Source: Pseudotabrizicola sp. (GTDB lineage: Bacteria > Pseudomonadota > Alphaproteobacteria > Rhodobacterales > Rhodobacteraceae). From it: a stretch of DNA of 46,626 nt. The position numbers and the translations under genes are program-made. Shown piece after piece: positions 16,285 through 24,817 of this stretch. The DNA lies in NCBI RefSeq assembly GCF_030656345.1, contig NZ_JAUSNR010000053.1, positions 1 through 46,626 on the forward strand. Reading direction: 5' to 3'. Each line of letters starts with the position of its first letter. Position 1 is the first letter of the stretch. The notes under the pieces were generated by a model. It saw only the letters and a list, made by a program, of their open reading frames with translations. It was not told the DNA's origin and searched no databases.

Positions 16285-16716
16285 TCAGGTCGCAAGGCCC
16301 ACGGTTATCCATGCCAGCACCAGATAGCGGCCGCCCTTGGCAAGGGTGACGATCAGCAAGAACCGCCACAACGGTTCACGCAGCACGCCAGCAACCAGCG
16401 TCAGCGGATCGCCCACAACCGGAAGCCATGCGCCAAGCAGGCTCCAATAGCCCCAGCGCGCATACCAGCGGGAGGCCTTGTCCATCTGGTTTTGCGAAAA
16501 AGGAAACCAGCGTCGATCAGAGTAACGGATGAGAAACCGTCCCATCACCCAATTCACGACAGAGCCCAACACATTGCCCACCGTGGCCACGACCAGTAGC
16601 AACCAGACGGTGTGAACCCCTTGCACGATCAGCGCAACCAGCACCGCCTCGGATTGTGCAGGGATCAATGTGGCTGCGACAAGGGCTGCCACAAACAGGC
16701 CTGCAAGCTCCAGCAT
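16285..16716 (-). CDS. YqaA-like small membrane protein (DedA/VTT superfamily)
   Basis: A 143-residue integral membrane protein with GNVLGSVVNWVMGRF and RWYARWGYWSLLGAWLPVVGDPLTLVAGVLR. The G-x-W-x-P-x-x-G-D core is characteristic of YqaA, a short relative of DedA proteins. Related proteins act in lipid scrambling and envelope homeostasis; a specific role here is unknown. It starts a few bases after the MFS gene stop, so it is probably the last gene of the dmeR-type regulator / MFS operon. Confidence 0.85.
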   Translation of the reverse strand: MLELAGLFVAALVAATLIPAQSEAVLVALIVQGVHTVWLLLVVATVGNVLGSVVNWVMGRFLIRYSDRRWFPFSQNQMDKASRWYARWGYWSLLGAWLPVVGDPLTLVAGVLREPLWRFLLIVTLAKGGRYLVLAWITVGLAT

Positions 16717-16719
16717 GGA

Positions 16720-18027
16720 TCAGGCCGCCCTTGGCCAGCGGGGGTGGATTTCATCAATCACAAAGGCATGGCTGTGCCGGGGGCCGTGGTTGGTCAGATG
16801 CGGGTGATCGGGGGGAAGGTCGGGGTGGTCATGCGCCAGATCGCTGGCATCTTGCGCGGGCCAGATCCGCAATACCGCCATCAACCCCAGCGCCCCGATC
16901 CCGGCCAGGATCAGCGCGGCAACGGAAAGCCCCGCAGCAGCACCAACCCACCCGGCAAGCGGATAGGTCACAAGCCAAAAGGCATGGCTCAGCGCGAATT
17001 GCGCAGCAAAGACCGCGCCCCGGTCCGCCTCGCGGGAAGAGCGGTTTATGATGCGGCCGATGGGGGTCTGGGTCAGCGAAAAGCCAAAGCCGATCAGCGC
17101 CCAGAGGGTGATCAGGCTGGCAAGGTTGCCCACCAGCGGCACCAGTGCCACGCCCGCCACCATCAGGCCAGCCCCGCCGATCATCACAGGTCGGTCCGCC
17201 ATCTGCTGAAGGATGCGCGGTAGCAGGAAGGCCGCCAACATCGACCCCGCGCCAAAGCCCGCGAAGGCCAGCGCGACAGATTCCGCGCCCAGTCCCAACC
17301 GGGCCTGCACCAGAACCACCGTGTTGACATAGACCATCGCACCGGCTGCGGCGACCGCAGCCTCCATCACCATCAGCCCGCGCAGGCGAGGCGTTCGGGT
17401 GTAGATACGGATGCCTTTGGTGACGTCGGCCCAGAAATGGCTGTTCTCGCCCCGCATCCGACCCGGCAGACGCGCGGTCATCACGAGAAGGGCCGAGGCG
17501 ACGAAGCCCACGACTGTGCCCGCAAACAGCACCGGAAAGCTGACCACCGTCAGAAGCAGCGCCGCGATCATGGGCGAGGCGAGTTGCTCCAGATCCTCGG
17601 CCAGCCGCAGCAGCGAGAGGGCGTTGGTGTAGTCATCCTCGTCCTTCAGCACATCCGGGATGACCGCTTGAAACGCAGGGGTAAACCCGGCCGATGCCGC
17701 CTGAAGAAAGAAGATCAGCACATAGATCTGCCAGACCTGATCGACAAAGGGCAGGCAGGCGATCACGCCCGCGCGGATCAGGTCCAGCGCCACAAGAAAG
17801 GCCCGGCGCGGCAGGCGTTCGGCCACGGCCGCCGCCACAGGTGCCAGCGTGACATAGGCTATCATCTTGATCGCCAGCGCCGTGCCCAGAACGGCCCCCG
17901 CATTGTCGCCCGCTAATTGCCAGGCGAGCAGCCCAAGTGCCACGGTCGCCAGGCCAGTGCCCAGCAGCGCAACGATCTGCGCTGCAAAGAGATGGCGGAA
18001 GGTCGGGTTGCGCAGGGTCTTCAGCAT
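16720..18027 (-). CDS. His-tailed MFS metal exporter, first copy
   Basis: A 435-residue major facilitator protein (start MLKTLRNPTFRHLFAAQIVALLG) with about 12 membrane helices. It ends in a His/Asp-rich cytoplasmic tail (HDHPDLPPDHPHLTNHGPRH then SHAFVIDE). The tail and the metal-sensing regulator immediately upstream point to nickel/cobalt-type divalent metal efflux, by analogy with DmeR-controlled systems. A second, clearly homologous copy lies at 38622-39935 behind a second regulator. The regulator stop and this start are adjacent (18028/18027), so translation is coupled. The exact metal is inferred. Confidence 0.8.
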   Translation of the reverse strand: MLKTLRNPTFRHLFAAQIVALLGTGLATVALGLLAWQLAGDNAGAVLGTALAIKMIAYVTLAPVAAAVAERLPRRAFLVALDLIRAGVIACLPFVDQVWQIYVLIFFLQAASAGFTPAFQAVIPDVLKDEDDYTNALSLLRLAEDLEQLASPMIAALLLTVVSFPVLFAGTVVGFVASALLVMTARLPGRMRGENSHFWADVTKGIRIYTRTPRLRGLMVMEAAVAAAGAMVYVNTVVLVQARLGLGAESVALAFAGFGAGSMLAAFLLPRILQQMADRPVMIGGAGLMVAGVALVPLVGNLASLITLWALIGFGFSLTQTPIGRIINRSSREADRGAVFAAQFALSHAFWLVTYPLAGWVGAAAGLSVAALILAGIGALGLMAVLRIWPAQDASDLAHDHPDLPPDHPHLTNHGPRHSHAFVIDEIHPRWPRAA

Positions 18028-18285
18028 CTAGAAGGGCTTCGTCAGGGATTTGATTTCGGCCAGATCGTGATCGCCCCCGGCGGTCACACAGTGGTCAATG
18101 TGATCGTGGATCAGCGCCCGCTTCGCCTCGGCCACTGCGCGCTCAACAGCATGAAGTTGCGTGGCCAGATCAACGCAGGACCGACCCTCCTCGATCATTC
18201 CGATAACCCGCCGCAAATGCCCCTCGGCGCGCCTCAAGCGGGTGGCGATGGCAGGGTGGGTTGCGTGGCGATGAGGCTCTGACAT
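18028..18285 (-). CDS. DmeR-type (RcnR/CsoR family) metal-sensing repressor, first copy
   Basis: An 85-residue all-helical regulator with HATHPAIATRLRRAEGHLRR at the N-terminus, Cys37 and His60, His62 and His65 in the RALIHDHIDHC segment. This Cys-His pattern resembles the RcnR/DmeR nickel-cobalt branch more than the Cys-His-Cys copper CsoR pattern. Apo-protein binds a G-tract operator; metal releases it. A matching 19-bp operator lies 10 bp upstream of its start. It forms an operon with the MFS exporter and probably yqaA. Confidence 0.85.
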   Translation of the reverse strand: MSEPHRHATHPAIATRLRRAEGHLRRVIGMIEEGRSCVDLATQLHAVERAVAEAKRALIHDHIDHCVTAGGDHDLAEIKSLTKPF

Positions 18286-18295
18286 GTGAAAGGCC

Positions 18296-18314
18296 TATCC
18301 CCCATGGGGGGATA
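18296..18314. promoter_or_regulatory. DmeR-type operator, copy 1
   Basis: TATCCCCCATGGGGGGATA, an inverted repeat of TATCCCCC with a 3-bp centre and a G-tract, ending 10 bp before the regulator start. The second regulator has an almost identical site at the same distance (40216-40234). Confidence 0.7.
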
Positions 18315-18633
18315 ACGCAAGAAACAAGTAGGCCCCGAAAAAAGAGCTCTGAGAAGCAGAGGCGCTGGTCTGTCCGCGCGTTCGCGTGGTGCTGGCATAC
18401 CGGGTGCAAGGCGCCTGGCTTGGCCGGTTCGGCGAAAGCCTGGAAAGCACCTTTGGGATAGATAGATCCCCGCAATGATCACGGTTGGCACCACCTTTGC
18501 CCATTGAGCCGTTCGCCGTTGCGTCTGGTAAGCCGGGGGCGTGGTCTGAAACACATGCGATGTCCGGCCTGGGCAGGGCGAAGGGCGGAGCGTTTACTGG
18601 TCGATGACCTTTGCTTATCCATCAAATGCCAGC
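18315..18633. other. Intergenic region, possibly a decayed gene
   Basis: About 320 bases between the regulator operator and the end of the wHTH-TPR gene. A reverse-strand frame beginning near 18554 (MFQTTPPAYQTQRRTAQWAK followed by a hydrophobic stretch) looks like the start of a small membrane protein but soon loses sensible composition. No firm call. Confidence 0.3.
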
Positions 18634-20184
18634 TCAGAAGCCTTGGCGGCCCAGTTCTTCGGCGATCCGCGATCTGGACGCGGTGTCACGGGTGGGAAAG
18701 GCGGTGAAGTAATGCGCGGCCCTTGCGTCCGGCTTCAGTCGCCGGACGGTTTGCCGCCAGCGCGTAGCCTGTTCGTGCCCCCCGGCCAGACCGTTCGCCG
18801 CCATCGCAATCATGGCGATCAGGTAGTGAGCGCCGGGCGTGGTGGCCGCTCGGTCGCCCCAGCGGGCGGCAGCGGCGTAGTCGCCGGTCTGCATGAACAT
18901 CTGCGACCGGACGCCGTGGATGCCGTAGAGCAGCGGGTCAAGCGGGCTGAGCTGCAACGCCATGTCCAGCCCGGTCTTAGTGGCGCCGAGGTTGCCTGTC
19001 AGCATCGAGGTCAGGGCAGAGGAATAGTAGCCCTGCGCATAGTTCGGATTGAGCCGCGTCGCCCGGTCAAGCCAGTCTGCCGCCACATCAAGATCATTCG
19101 TCAGCCAATGCGCGCGGCCCATGGTGAAATTCGCGAACGGGTCCAGTGGGTCCAGCTCCAGCCCGCGTTCGGCATGGTGGCGCGCCGCGCGTCTGGCGTC
19201 TGCAACGTCAGGACCCAGATGAAGAAAAGCCTCCAGAAAGCTTGTGAAGGACAGCCCCGCATGGGCGCGGGCAAAGCGCGGGTCCAGCGTGACCGCCCGC
19301 TCAAAGCAGCCCTTTGCGCGCAGATTGTCTGGGGCGGTAAAGCGATACAGGTGCTGCAAACCCAGATGGTAGTGGGCCCAGGCATCCAGCGTTTCGATCG
19401 GGGCCATCTGGGCAACCCTCGCCTCGTTCAGCGGAATATAGACTTCCAACGCTGTGACAAGATGCGCCACGATGCGGTTGCGAAGATCATCAATGGCATC
19501 GAGCGGTGCGGCAATCCGATCCCCCCAGATCACCTCATTGCGGCTGCTGTCCGCAAGTTCGAGCGTGACTGCAATCCCGCGCGAATTGGCTTCGACGATC
19601 CCGGACAGCACATAGCGCGCACCGAGCGCGGTTGCGACAAGATCAAGATCCGGGTCAGGCTTGCGGAACCGAAAGGACGACCCGCGCGCGATCACCGCCA
19701 GCCAGCGCAGCCGCGACAGGGCCTGAATGATTTCGCAGGGGATGGCATCTGCAAGGATCGCAAGGTCTGGTGCCATGACTAGCGGGCGAAACGGCAGAAT
19801 GGCGATGGAGGGCCTGCCGGTCAGCACACCGTCCGGCGCCGCGCCTGTAATTGCTGCCGCGACCTGCGCGGGCGCGGTTTCCACGACATCCGCCACGAAC
19901 CGAAAGCCTTTGCCATGCACGGTGCGGATCATAGTCTGCTGCTGGCCATCGTCGCCCAACGCCTGCCGTGCCGACCGGATGCGGCTGGAAATGCTGGCAT
20001 CCGAGGCGATGCGCCCCTGCCAGACCTTTTCGGAGATCTCGTCCTTTGTCACCATGCGGTCGCGATGGCGGACCAGATGCACAAGAAGCGCAAGCACCTG
20101 CGGTTCCAACCCCACCGGATCAGTGCCGTGGCGCAGTTCAAACCGTTCCGGGTCTAGGTGAAAGTCACCAAAAATCCATGCCAT
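18634..20184 (-). CDS. CadC-like winged-helix regulator with TPR domain
   Basis: A 516-residue protein. Residues 1-100 are an OmpR/CadC-type winged helix (WIFGDFHLDPERFELRHG, KDEISEKVWQGRIASDASIS, IRTVHGKGFRFVADV). Residues about 120-240 resemble the adenylate-cyclase/TolB-like segment (PSIAILPF, LSRLRWLAVIARGSSFRF, ARYVLSGIV), and the rest are TPR-like helical repeats. There is no membrane segment, so it is cytoplasmic and may sense a ligand through the TPR part. It is divergent from the cupin operon at 20324 and is the obvious candidate to control it. Confidence 0.88.
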   Translation of the reverse strand: MAWIFGDFHLDPERFELRHGTDPVGLEPQVLALLVHLVRHRDRMVTKDEISEKVWQGRIASDASISSRIRSARQALGDDGQQQTMIRTVHGKGFRFVADVVETAPAQVAAAITGAAPDGVLTGRPSIAILPFRPLVMAPDLAILADAIPCEIIQALSRLRWLAVIARGSSFRFRKPDPDLDLVATALGARYVLSGIVEANSRGIAVTLELADSSRNEVIWGDRIAAPLDAIDDLRNRIVAHLVTALEVYIPLNEARVAQMAPIETLDAWAHYHLGLQHLYRFTAPDNLRAKGCFERAVTLDPRFARAHAGLSFTSFLEAFLHLGPDVADARRAARHHAERGLELDPLDPFANFTMGRAHWLTNDLDVAADWLDRATRLNPNYAQGYYSSALTSMLTGNLGATKTGLDMALQLSPLDPLLYGIHGVRSQMFMQTGDYAAAARWGDRAATTPGAHYLIAMIAMAANGLAGGHEQATRWRQTVRRLKPDARAAHYFTAFPTRDTASRSRIAEELGRQGF

Positions 20185-20323
20185 GCGGCAGAATACCGCA
20201 GAATCGAGATCTTCTTCAGGAAATCTTCAGACCTCCGTCAAGCCCGCCAGATGCAAAGGACGTAAGCTTGACGTGCACACTTACTCTGCGACTGAAAACC
20301 GTACCCTTGCAACGGAGGACGCC

Positions 20324-20692
20324 ATGCAAGCGAATGCCATAGAAACACGTCGGTTCGAGACTCCAGACCAACGGCTGGACATGAAGGAACGCGGCGGCAT
20401 TTCCATCGTCAAAATGGCCGACGGCAGCGTGGGAATGCACGCGATCTTCGAGCCCGGCTGGACCTGGGAGGCGGATGAAAAGCCGCTGCTGGGTTCGCCT
20501 GATGCCTGCCCGATGCGTCACACCGGCTACTGCATTTCGGGGAAGCTGGTTGTCCGGATGATCGCCAGCGGTGTCGAGACGCGTCTTGGCCGCGGCGACT
20601 TCTTTGAAATCCCGCCGGGGCATGATGCGTATGTCGACGGTGACGCGCGGGTTGAACTCATCCTGTTCGCACCGCCTGAACATCAGCACTGA
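20324..20692 (+). CDS. Cupin-domain protein
   Basis: A 122-residue single-domain cupin: GMHAIFEPGWTWEADEKPLL, then MRHTGYCISGKLVVRM and GRGDFFEIPPGHDAYVDGD, which match cupin motifs 1 and 2. Motif 1 keeps one clear His and lacks the usual HxH pair; the PGHDA His belongs to motif 2. It may bind a metal or a small ligand; enzymatic activity is uncertain. ATG 20324 follows a good AACGGAGG site. First gene of the probable operon with the cysteine-synthase-like and decarboxylase genes. Confidence 0.8.
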   Translation: MQANAIETRRFETPDQRLDMKERGGISIVKMADGSVGMHAIFEPGWTWEADEKPLLGSPDACPMRHTGYCISGKLVVRMIASGVETRLGRGDFFEIPPGHDAYVDGDARVELILFAPPEHQH

Positions 20693-20756
20693 CGGGCCGG
20701 TCATCTCGGACCGATGCGCACGATTGAAAACCCTGAACATCCGATGGAGGAAACCA

Positions 20757-21836
20757 ATGGACGCGATGGCGATACGGACAACCAAAGGGCGCGGAATGCT
20801 CTACGACAGCATTCTGGATACCGTGGGTGATACGCCCGTTGTGCGGATCAACAACCTCGCCCCTAAGGGGGTGCGGATGTACGTCAAGGTCGAGGCGTTC
20901 AATCCGGCAGCCTCGGTCAAGGACCGGCTGGCGTTGAACATCATCGAAGCGGCCGAACGCGCTGGCACCCTGAAGCCGGGACAGACCGTGGTAGAGGCAA
21001 CCAGCGGCAACACGGGCATCGGGCTGGCCATGGTCTGCGCCCAGAAGGGCTATCCGCTGGTGGTGACGATGGCCGACAGCTTTTCGGTCGAGCGGCGACG
21101 GCTGATGCGGCTGATGGGCGCAAAGGTGGTGCTGACCCCACGTGCGCAAAAAGGCACCGGCATGTATATGAAGGCGGTCGAACTGGCAGAAAAACATGGC
21201 TGGTTCCTCGCCCGCCAGTTCGAGACCTCCGCCAATGCCGACATTCACGAAGCCACGACGGCGCGCGAGATCATCGGCGATTTTGCCGGGGACCGGCTGG
21301 ATTATGTGGTGACCGGCTACGGCACCGGTGGCACGGTTACGGGCCTTGCAAGGGTGCTGCGCCGCGAACGCCCCGAGACGCGGATCATCCTGACCGAACC
21401 TGCAAACGCGCAACTGGTCGGCAGCGGCGTGGCACAGCAGCGCGGAACTGGCGGTGCACCCGCCGCCAGCCACCCCAGCTTTGAGCCGCATCCCATTCAG
21501 GGCTGGACGCCGGATTTCATTCCCAACGTCTTGCAGGAATGTCTGGACAGTGGCGGCTATGACGGCCTGATCCCGGTCGCAGGGGCCGAAGGAGTCGCCT
21601 GGGCGAAGAAACTGGCGCAGCGCGAAGGGATTCTGACCGGCATTTCGGGGGGCGCGAGCTTTGCCGTGGCGATGGGCATCGCAGAGCGGGCAGAGCCGGG
21701 CTCGGTGATCCTCGCGATGCTGCCCGATACTGGCGAACGTTACCTCACGACGCCGCTCTTTGCCGACATTCCCGAAGACATGGACGCGGACGAGGCGGCG
21801 CTGTCGGCGTCAACGCCCGGATTTCAGATGGGCTGA
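20757..21836 (+). CDS. Cysteine synthase-like PLP enzyme
   Basis: A 359-residue fold-type II PLP enzyme. Lys55 in AASVKDRLA is the expected Schiff-base lysine; SGNTGIG (85-91) binds the substrate carboxylate and GYGTGGTVTG binds PLP phosphate. CysK/CysM enzymes replace the beta-substituent of O-acetyl- or O-phospho-serine with a nucleophile such as sulfide. An N-terminal extension of about 13 residues and the ASHPSFEPHPIQGW loop are present. Being between a cupin and a PLP decarboxylase, it may make a non-standard beta-substituted alanine rather than cysteine; that is inference. ATG 20757 follows GATGGAGGAA. Confidence 0.85.
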   Translation: MDAMAIRTTKGRGMLYDSILDTVGDTPVVRINNLAPKGVRMYVKVEAFNPAASVKDRLALNIIEAAERAGTLKPGQTVVEATSGNTGIGLAMVCAQKGYPLVVTMADSFSVERRRLMRLMGAKVVLTPRAQKGTGMYMKAVELAEKHGWFLARQFETSANADIHEATTAREIIGDFAGDRLDYVVTGYGTGGTVTGLARVLRRERPETRIILTEPANAQLVGSGVAQQRGTGGAPAASHPSFEPHPIQGWTPDFIPNVLQECLDSGGYDGLIPVAGAEGVAWAKKLAQREGILTGISGGASFAVAMGIAERAEPGSVILAMLPDTGERYLTTPLFADIPEDMDADEAALSASTPGFQMG

Positions 21837-21866
21837 ACCAACTGGCACGGAGAGAGGGAACACACA

Positions 21867-23327
21867 ATGACAGCGCAGGATAAGATTGTCGTGGAAGAAA
21901 CCCTCGACCCGGCCGACTGGTCCGAAGCGCGGGCGGTGGCGCACCAGATGGTCGATGATGCCATCGACCATCTTTCCGGGGTGCGTGCCCGCCCGGTCTG
22001 GCAAGAAATGCCTGCAGCGGTACGTTACACTTTTGCGGGTCCGCTGCCGCAGGAACCGCAACCGCTCAATGCGGTTTATGCCGAAATCAGGGCCAGTCTG
22101 ATGCCTTACCCTATGGGCAATGTCCATCCGCGGTTCTGGATGTGGTATATGGGGGCGGGTAATTTTACCGGCGCGTTGGCCGATTTTCTGGCCGCAATCG
22201 ACGGGTCGAACCTTGGAGGCGGCAATATGGCCGCGGCGCAGCTGGATCGTCAGGTAACGGACTGGATCCGCGACATGATGGGCTTTCCGGAAGGTTCCAG
22301 CGGCACGTTGGTCAACGGCGGATCGATGGCCAACATCATCGGGTTGATGGCGGCCCGCAACGCTATGGCCGGGGTCGATTTGCGACAGCAGGGTGTGGAT
22401 GCCATGCCGCAACCGCTGCGGTTCTACGCCTCCGATCAAGTTCACAACTGTCACCAAAAGGCGATGAACCTGTTGGGGCTGGGCAAGCGGTCGCTGTGCA
22501 AGGTGCGGTCGGATGACGACTTCTGCATGGACCTGCGGGCGCTGAAGGATCAAATCCGCGCCGACCGCGATTATGGGGAACGCCCAGCCTGCGTGATCGC
22601 GACGGCGGGCACCACCAATACCGGGTCAATCGACGATCTGCCCGCCATTGCCGATCTGTGTGCCGAAGAAGGGTTGTGGCTGCATGTCGACGGCTGCATC
22701 GGCGCGTTGATCGCGATCGCCCCGACCCACCGCCAACTGGTGGCCGGAATCGAGCGGGCGGACAGCCTTGCTCTCGATTTGCACAAAGGGCTTCAGGCCC
22801 CGTTCGATGTCGGCTGCGCATTGGTGCGCGACCGCAGGCTGCATCGGCAGACCTTTGCGGAAGATGCCGAATACCTGCAGAAGATGTCACGCGGTATCGC
22901 TGCTGCCGAATTCCTGCATGACTACAATCTGGACACGACGCGTGGGTTCCGGGCGCTCAAGATCTGGATGATGCTCAAGGAACACGGGGTCGCCAAGTTT
23001 GGACGGCTGATCGATCAGGGTATCATGCAGGCGCAATATCTGACCGGGCTGATTGCTCGTAACTCTTCCTTGGAGTTGATGGCGCCGACGGTGACGGATT
23101 TGGTGTGCTTTCGCTTCAATCCAGGTGGAATGGAGGAAGTCGCGCTGCGCGACCTCAACATCGAGATCATGCTGCAGCTGCAGGAGGCTGGAATTGCCGC
23201 CGTGTCGGATACTACTGTGAAGGGACGACACTGTCTGCGTGTGGCCATCTGCAACCACCGGACCAGGCGTACCGATCTGGACTTGCTGGTGACCGAGGTG
23301 CTGCGATTGGGGGCAACCGCAATGTAG
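21867..23327 (+). CDS. Group II PLP-dependent decarboxylase
   Basis: A 486-residue fold-type I PLP enzyme of the aromatic-amino-acid / glutamate / cysteine-sulfinate decarboxylase group. Key residues: His193 in SDQVHNCHQKA (stacks on PLP), Asp275 in LHVDG (binds the pyridine nitrogen) and Lys307 in ALDLHKGLQ (Schiff base; relatives usually have DxHK). The N-terminal NVHPRFWMWYMG and GNMAAAQLDRQV segments are typical. Substrate is not predictable. It begins 30 bases after the cysteine-synthase-like gene with GAGAGAGGGA upstream, so the two are probably co-transcribed and may act in sequence. Confidence 0.87.
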   Translation: MTAQDKIVVEETLDPADWSEARAVAHQMVDDAIDHLSGVRARPVWQEMPAAVRYTFAGPLPQEPQPLNAVYAEIRASLMPYPMGNVHPRFWMWYMGAGNFTGALADFLAAIDGSNLGGGNMAAAQLDRQVTDWIRDMMGFPEGSSGTLVNGGSMANIIGLMAARNAMAGVDLRQQGVDAMPQPLRFYASDQVHNCHQKAMNLLGLGKRSLCKVRSDDDFCMDLRALKDQIRADRDYGERPACVIATAGTTNTGSIDDLPAIADLCAEEGLWLHVDGCIGALIAIAPTHRQLVAGIERADSLALDLHKGLQAPFDVGCALVRDRRLHRQTFAEDAEYLQKMSRGIAAAEFLHDYNLDTTRGFRALKIWMMLKEHGVAKFGRLIDQGIMQAQYLTGLIARNSSLELMAPTVTDLVCFRFNPGGMEEVALRDLNIEIMLQLQEAGIAAVSDTTVKGRHCLRVAICNHRTRRTDLDLLVTEVLRLGATAM

Positions 23328-23413
23328 GCAGTGCAGACAAGGCTCTTCCGAGGTGACGATGCCGCGTGCAGTGCAGCGCCTCGCCGAGTGAGTTTTACCG
23401 GGTTTGCCGAAGG

Positions 23414-24817
23414 TCAAGCAGCTTCCGTTGGCAGGGTCACAACAGCTTCGAGTCCCCCTTGGAGGCGGTTGTGCAGTATAACGGTCCCGCCATGTGCCTG
23501 GATGATGGTTCGGGCGATGGCGAGGCCCAGACCGACGCCGCCGGTATCGCGGCTGCGGGATCCTTCGAGGCGGACGAAGGGTTCAAACACGGCCTCAAGC
23601 TGATCGGCGGGCAACCCCGGCCCGTTGTCTGCGATGGTGATGACGACAATTCCCGGTGCTTGCGTCAACGTCACCGAGGCCACGCCGCCATATCGAACCG
23701 CATTGTCGATCAAGTTGCGCAGCGCGCGGTTCAGCGCGTGGGCGTGGATGGCAACCGGCAGGGGCGGCGACGGCGCAAGGGTCGCCTTGTTCCCACCAAC
23801 GTCGCCCACCAGATCGCCCAGCAGCGCGGCAAGATCGACCACGGTTGCGGGTTCCGCCTTTGCCACACCACGCGCGAATTCCAGCGTGGCTTCGACCATG
23901 GCCTGCATTTCCTCGACCAGCGCTTTCAGCCGGAGGCTGTCTTCGGTTTCATCGAGCATTTCGATCCGCAAGCGCATCGCGGTCAGCGGCGAGCGCAGGT
24001 CGTGGCTGAGGGCGGCGAGCATATGCGTGCGCTCGTTCACGAACCGGGTCAGCCGGTCTTTCATCCGGTTGAAGGCCTGCGTGGTTTCCTGCACCTCGAA
24101 TGGGCCAGCCAATGGTAGAGGGTCTGCCTCAAGACCGCGACCCAATCGGTCGGCACCAATGGCGAGGGCGCGCATCGGACCAACCACACGCCGCGCGGTC
24201 CACCATGCCACCAGTGCGACCGCCAGCGCCATCAATAGCAGCGGCAACAGGGCCTGCGGCGTCAGTTGCAGGCTGGGGCGGTGAAACATCGTGCGCACAT
24301 TCAGCCAGTCGCCCCCCGCAAGCCGGATCGACAGAGTCAGCTCGATGGGGTCGGTCCGTCCGGCCATCATCGCCTCGTGCATGGGCCGCATGGCGGCGGG
24401 CACGCCATCCGGCATCGGCAAGGACACGACCGGCAGGGTGTGAACATCGGCGCGGACCTCGCGCGCTGGTTCACCGAGGATCTGGCGGATCTGGCGCAGG
24501 ACCATGTCGGCTTCGGCGCTGTCATGCAGTGCGTCTGGCTCGGGGTCGACTTCAAACCTGACCAGCGGCGAGTCCGCCGCCCGCAGGATCGAGGGGCGCA
24601 GATCACTGGGTGCGCTGTCCAGCAGCAAAACCACGTTCGCCGCGCGCCCGGCTGCCTCCAGCCCCAAAGCCGCGCGGATCGCGCGGTTCCTCTCGTCGGT
24701 TAAAAGCACAAGGCCAAGACCTTGCGTGACGGCCAGCGCCAAGAGGAGCATAACCAGCAACTGCCCGCCGAGGGATTGTGGGAATAGCTTTTGCAGGAAA
24801 GGTAAGCGCGGGCTCAC
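23414..24817 (-). CDS. Sensor histidine kinase of a two-component system
   Basis: A 467-residue inner-membrane kinase: helix 1 at about residues 20-40, a periplasmic sensor region of about 140 residues, helix 2 at about 188-207, HAMP, then HisKA with AALSHDLRSPLTAMRL (phospho-accepting His), and ATPase motifs NLIDNAVRYG (N box), ADNGPGLP (G1) and GGVGLGLAIA (G2). The start overlaps the response regulator stop (24814-24817), so the pair is coupled. The divergent genes suggest it responds to envelope metal, probably copper; the ligand is inferred. Confidence 0.93.
   Translation of the reverse strand: MSPRLPFLQKLFPQSLGGQLLVMLLLALAVTQGLGLVLLTDERNRAIRAALGLEAAGRAANVVLLLDSAPSDLRPSILRAADSPLVRFEVDPEPDALHDSAEADMVLRQIRQILGEPAREVRADVHTLPVVSLPMPDGVPAAMRPMHEAMMAGRTDPIELTLSIRLAGGDWLNVRTMFHRPSLQLTPQALLPLLLMALAVALVAWWTARRVVGPMRALAIGADRLGRGLEADPLPLAGPFEVQETTQAFNRMKDRLTRFVNERTHMLAALSHDLRSPLTAMRLRIEMLDETEDSLRLKALVEEMQAMVEATLEFARGVAKAEPATVVDLAALLGDLVGDVGGNKATLAPSPPLPVAIHAHALNRALRNLIDNAVRYGGVASVTLTQAPGIVVITIADNGPGLPADQLEAVFEPFVRLEGSRSRDTGGVGLGLAIARTIIQAHGGTVILHNRLQGGLEAVVTLPTEAA

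Noticed and set aside
18234..18554. Reverse-strand frame beginning MFQTTPPAYQ with a short hydrophobic segment
   Set aside because: Only the first 40 residues look protein-like; the rest is Arg/Pro-rich and overlaps the regulator operator.
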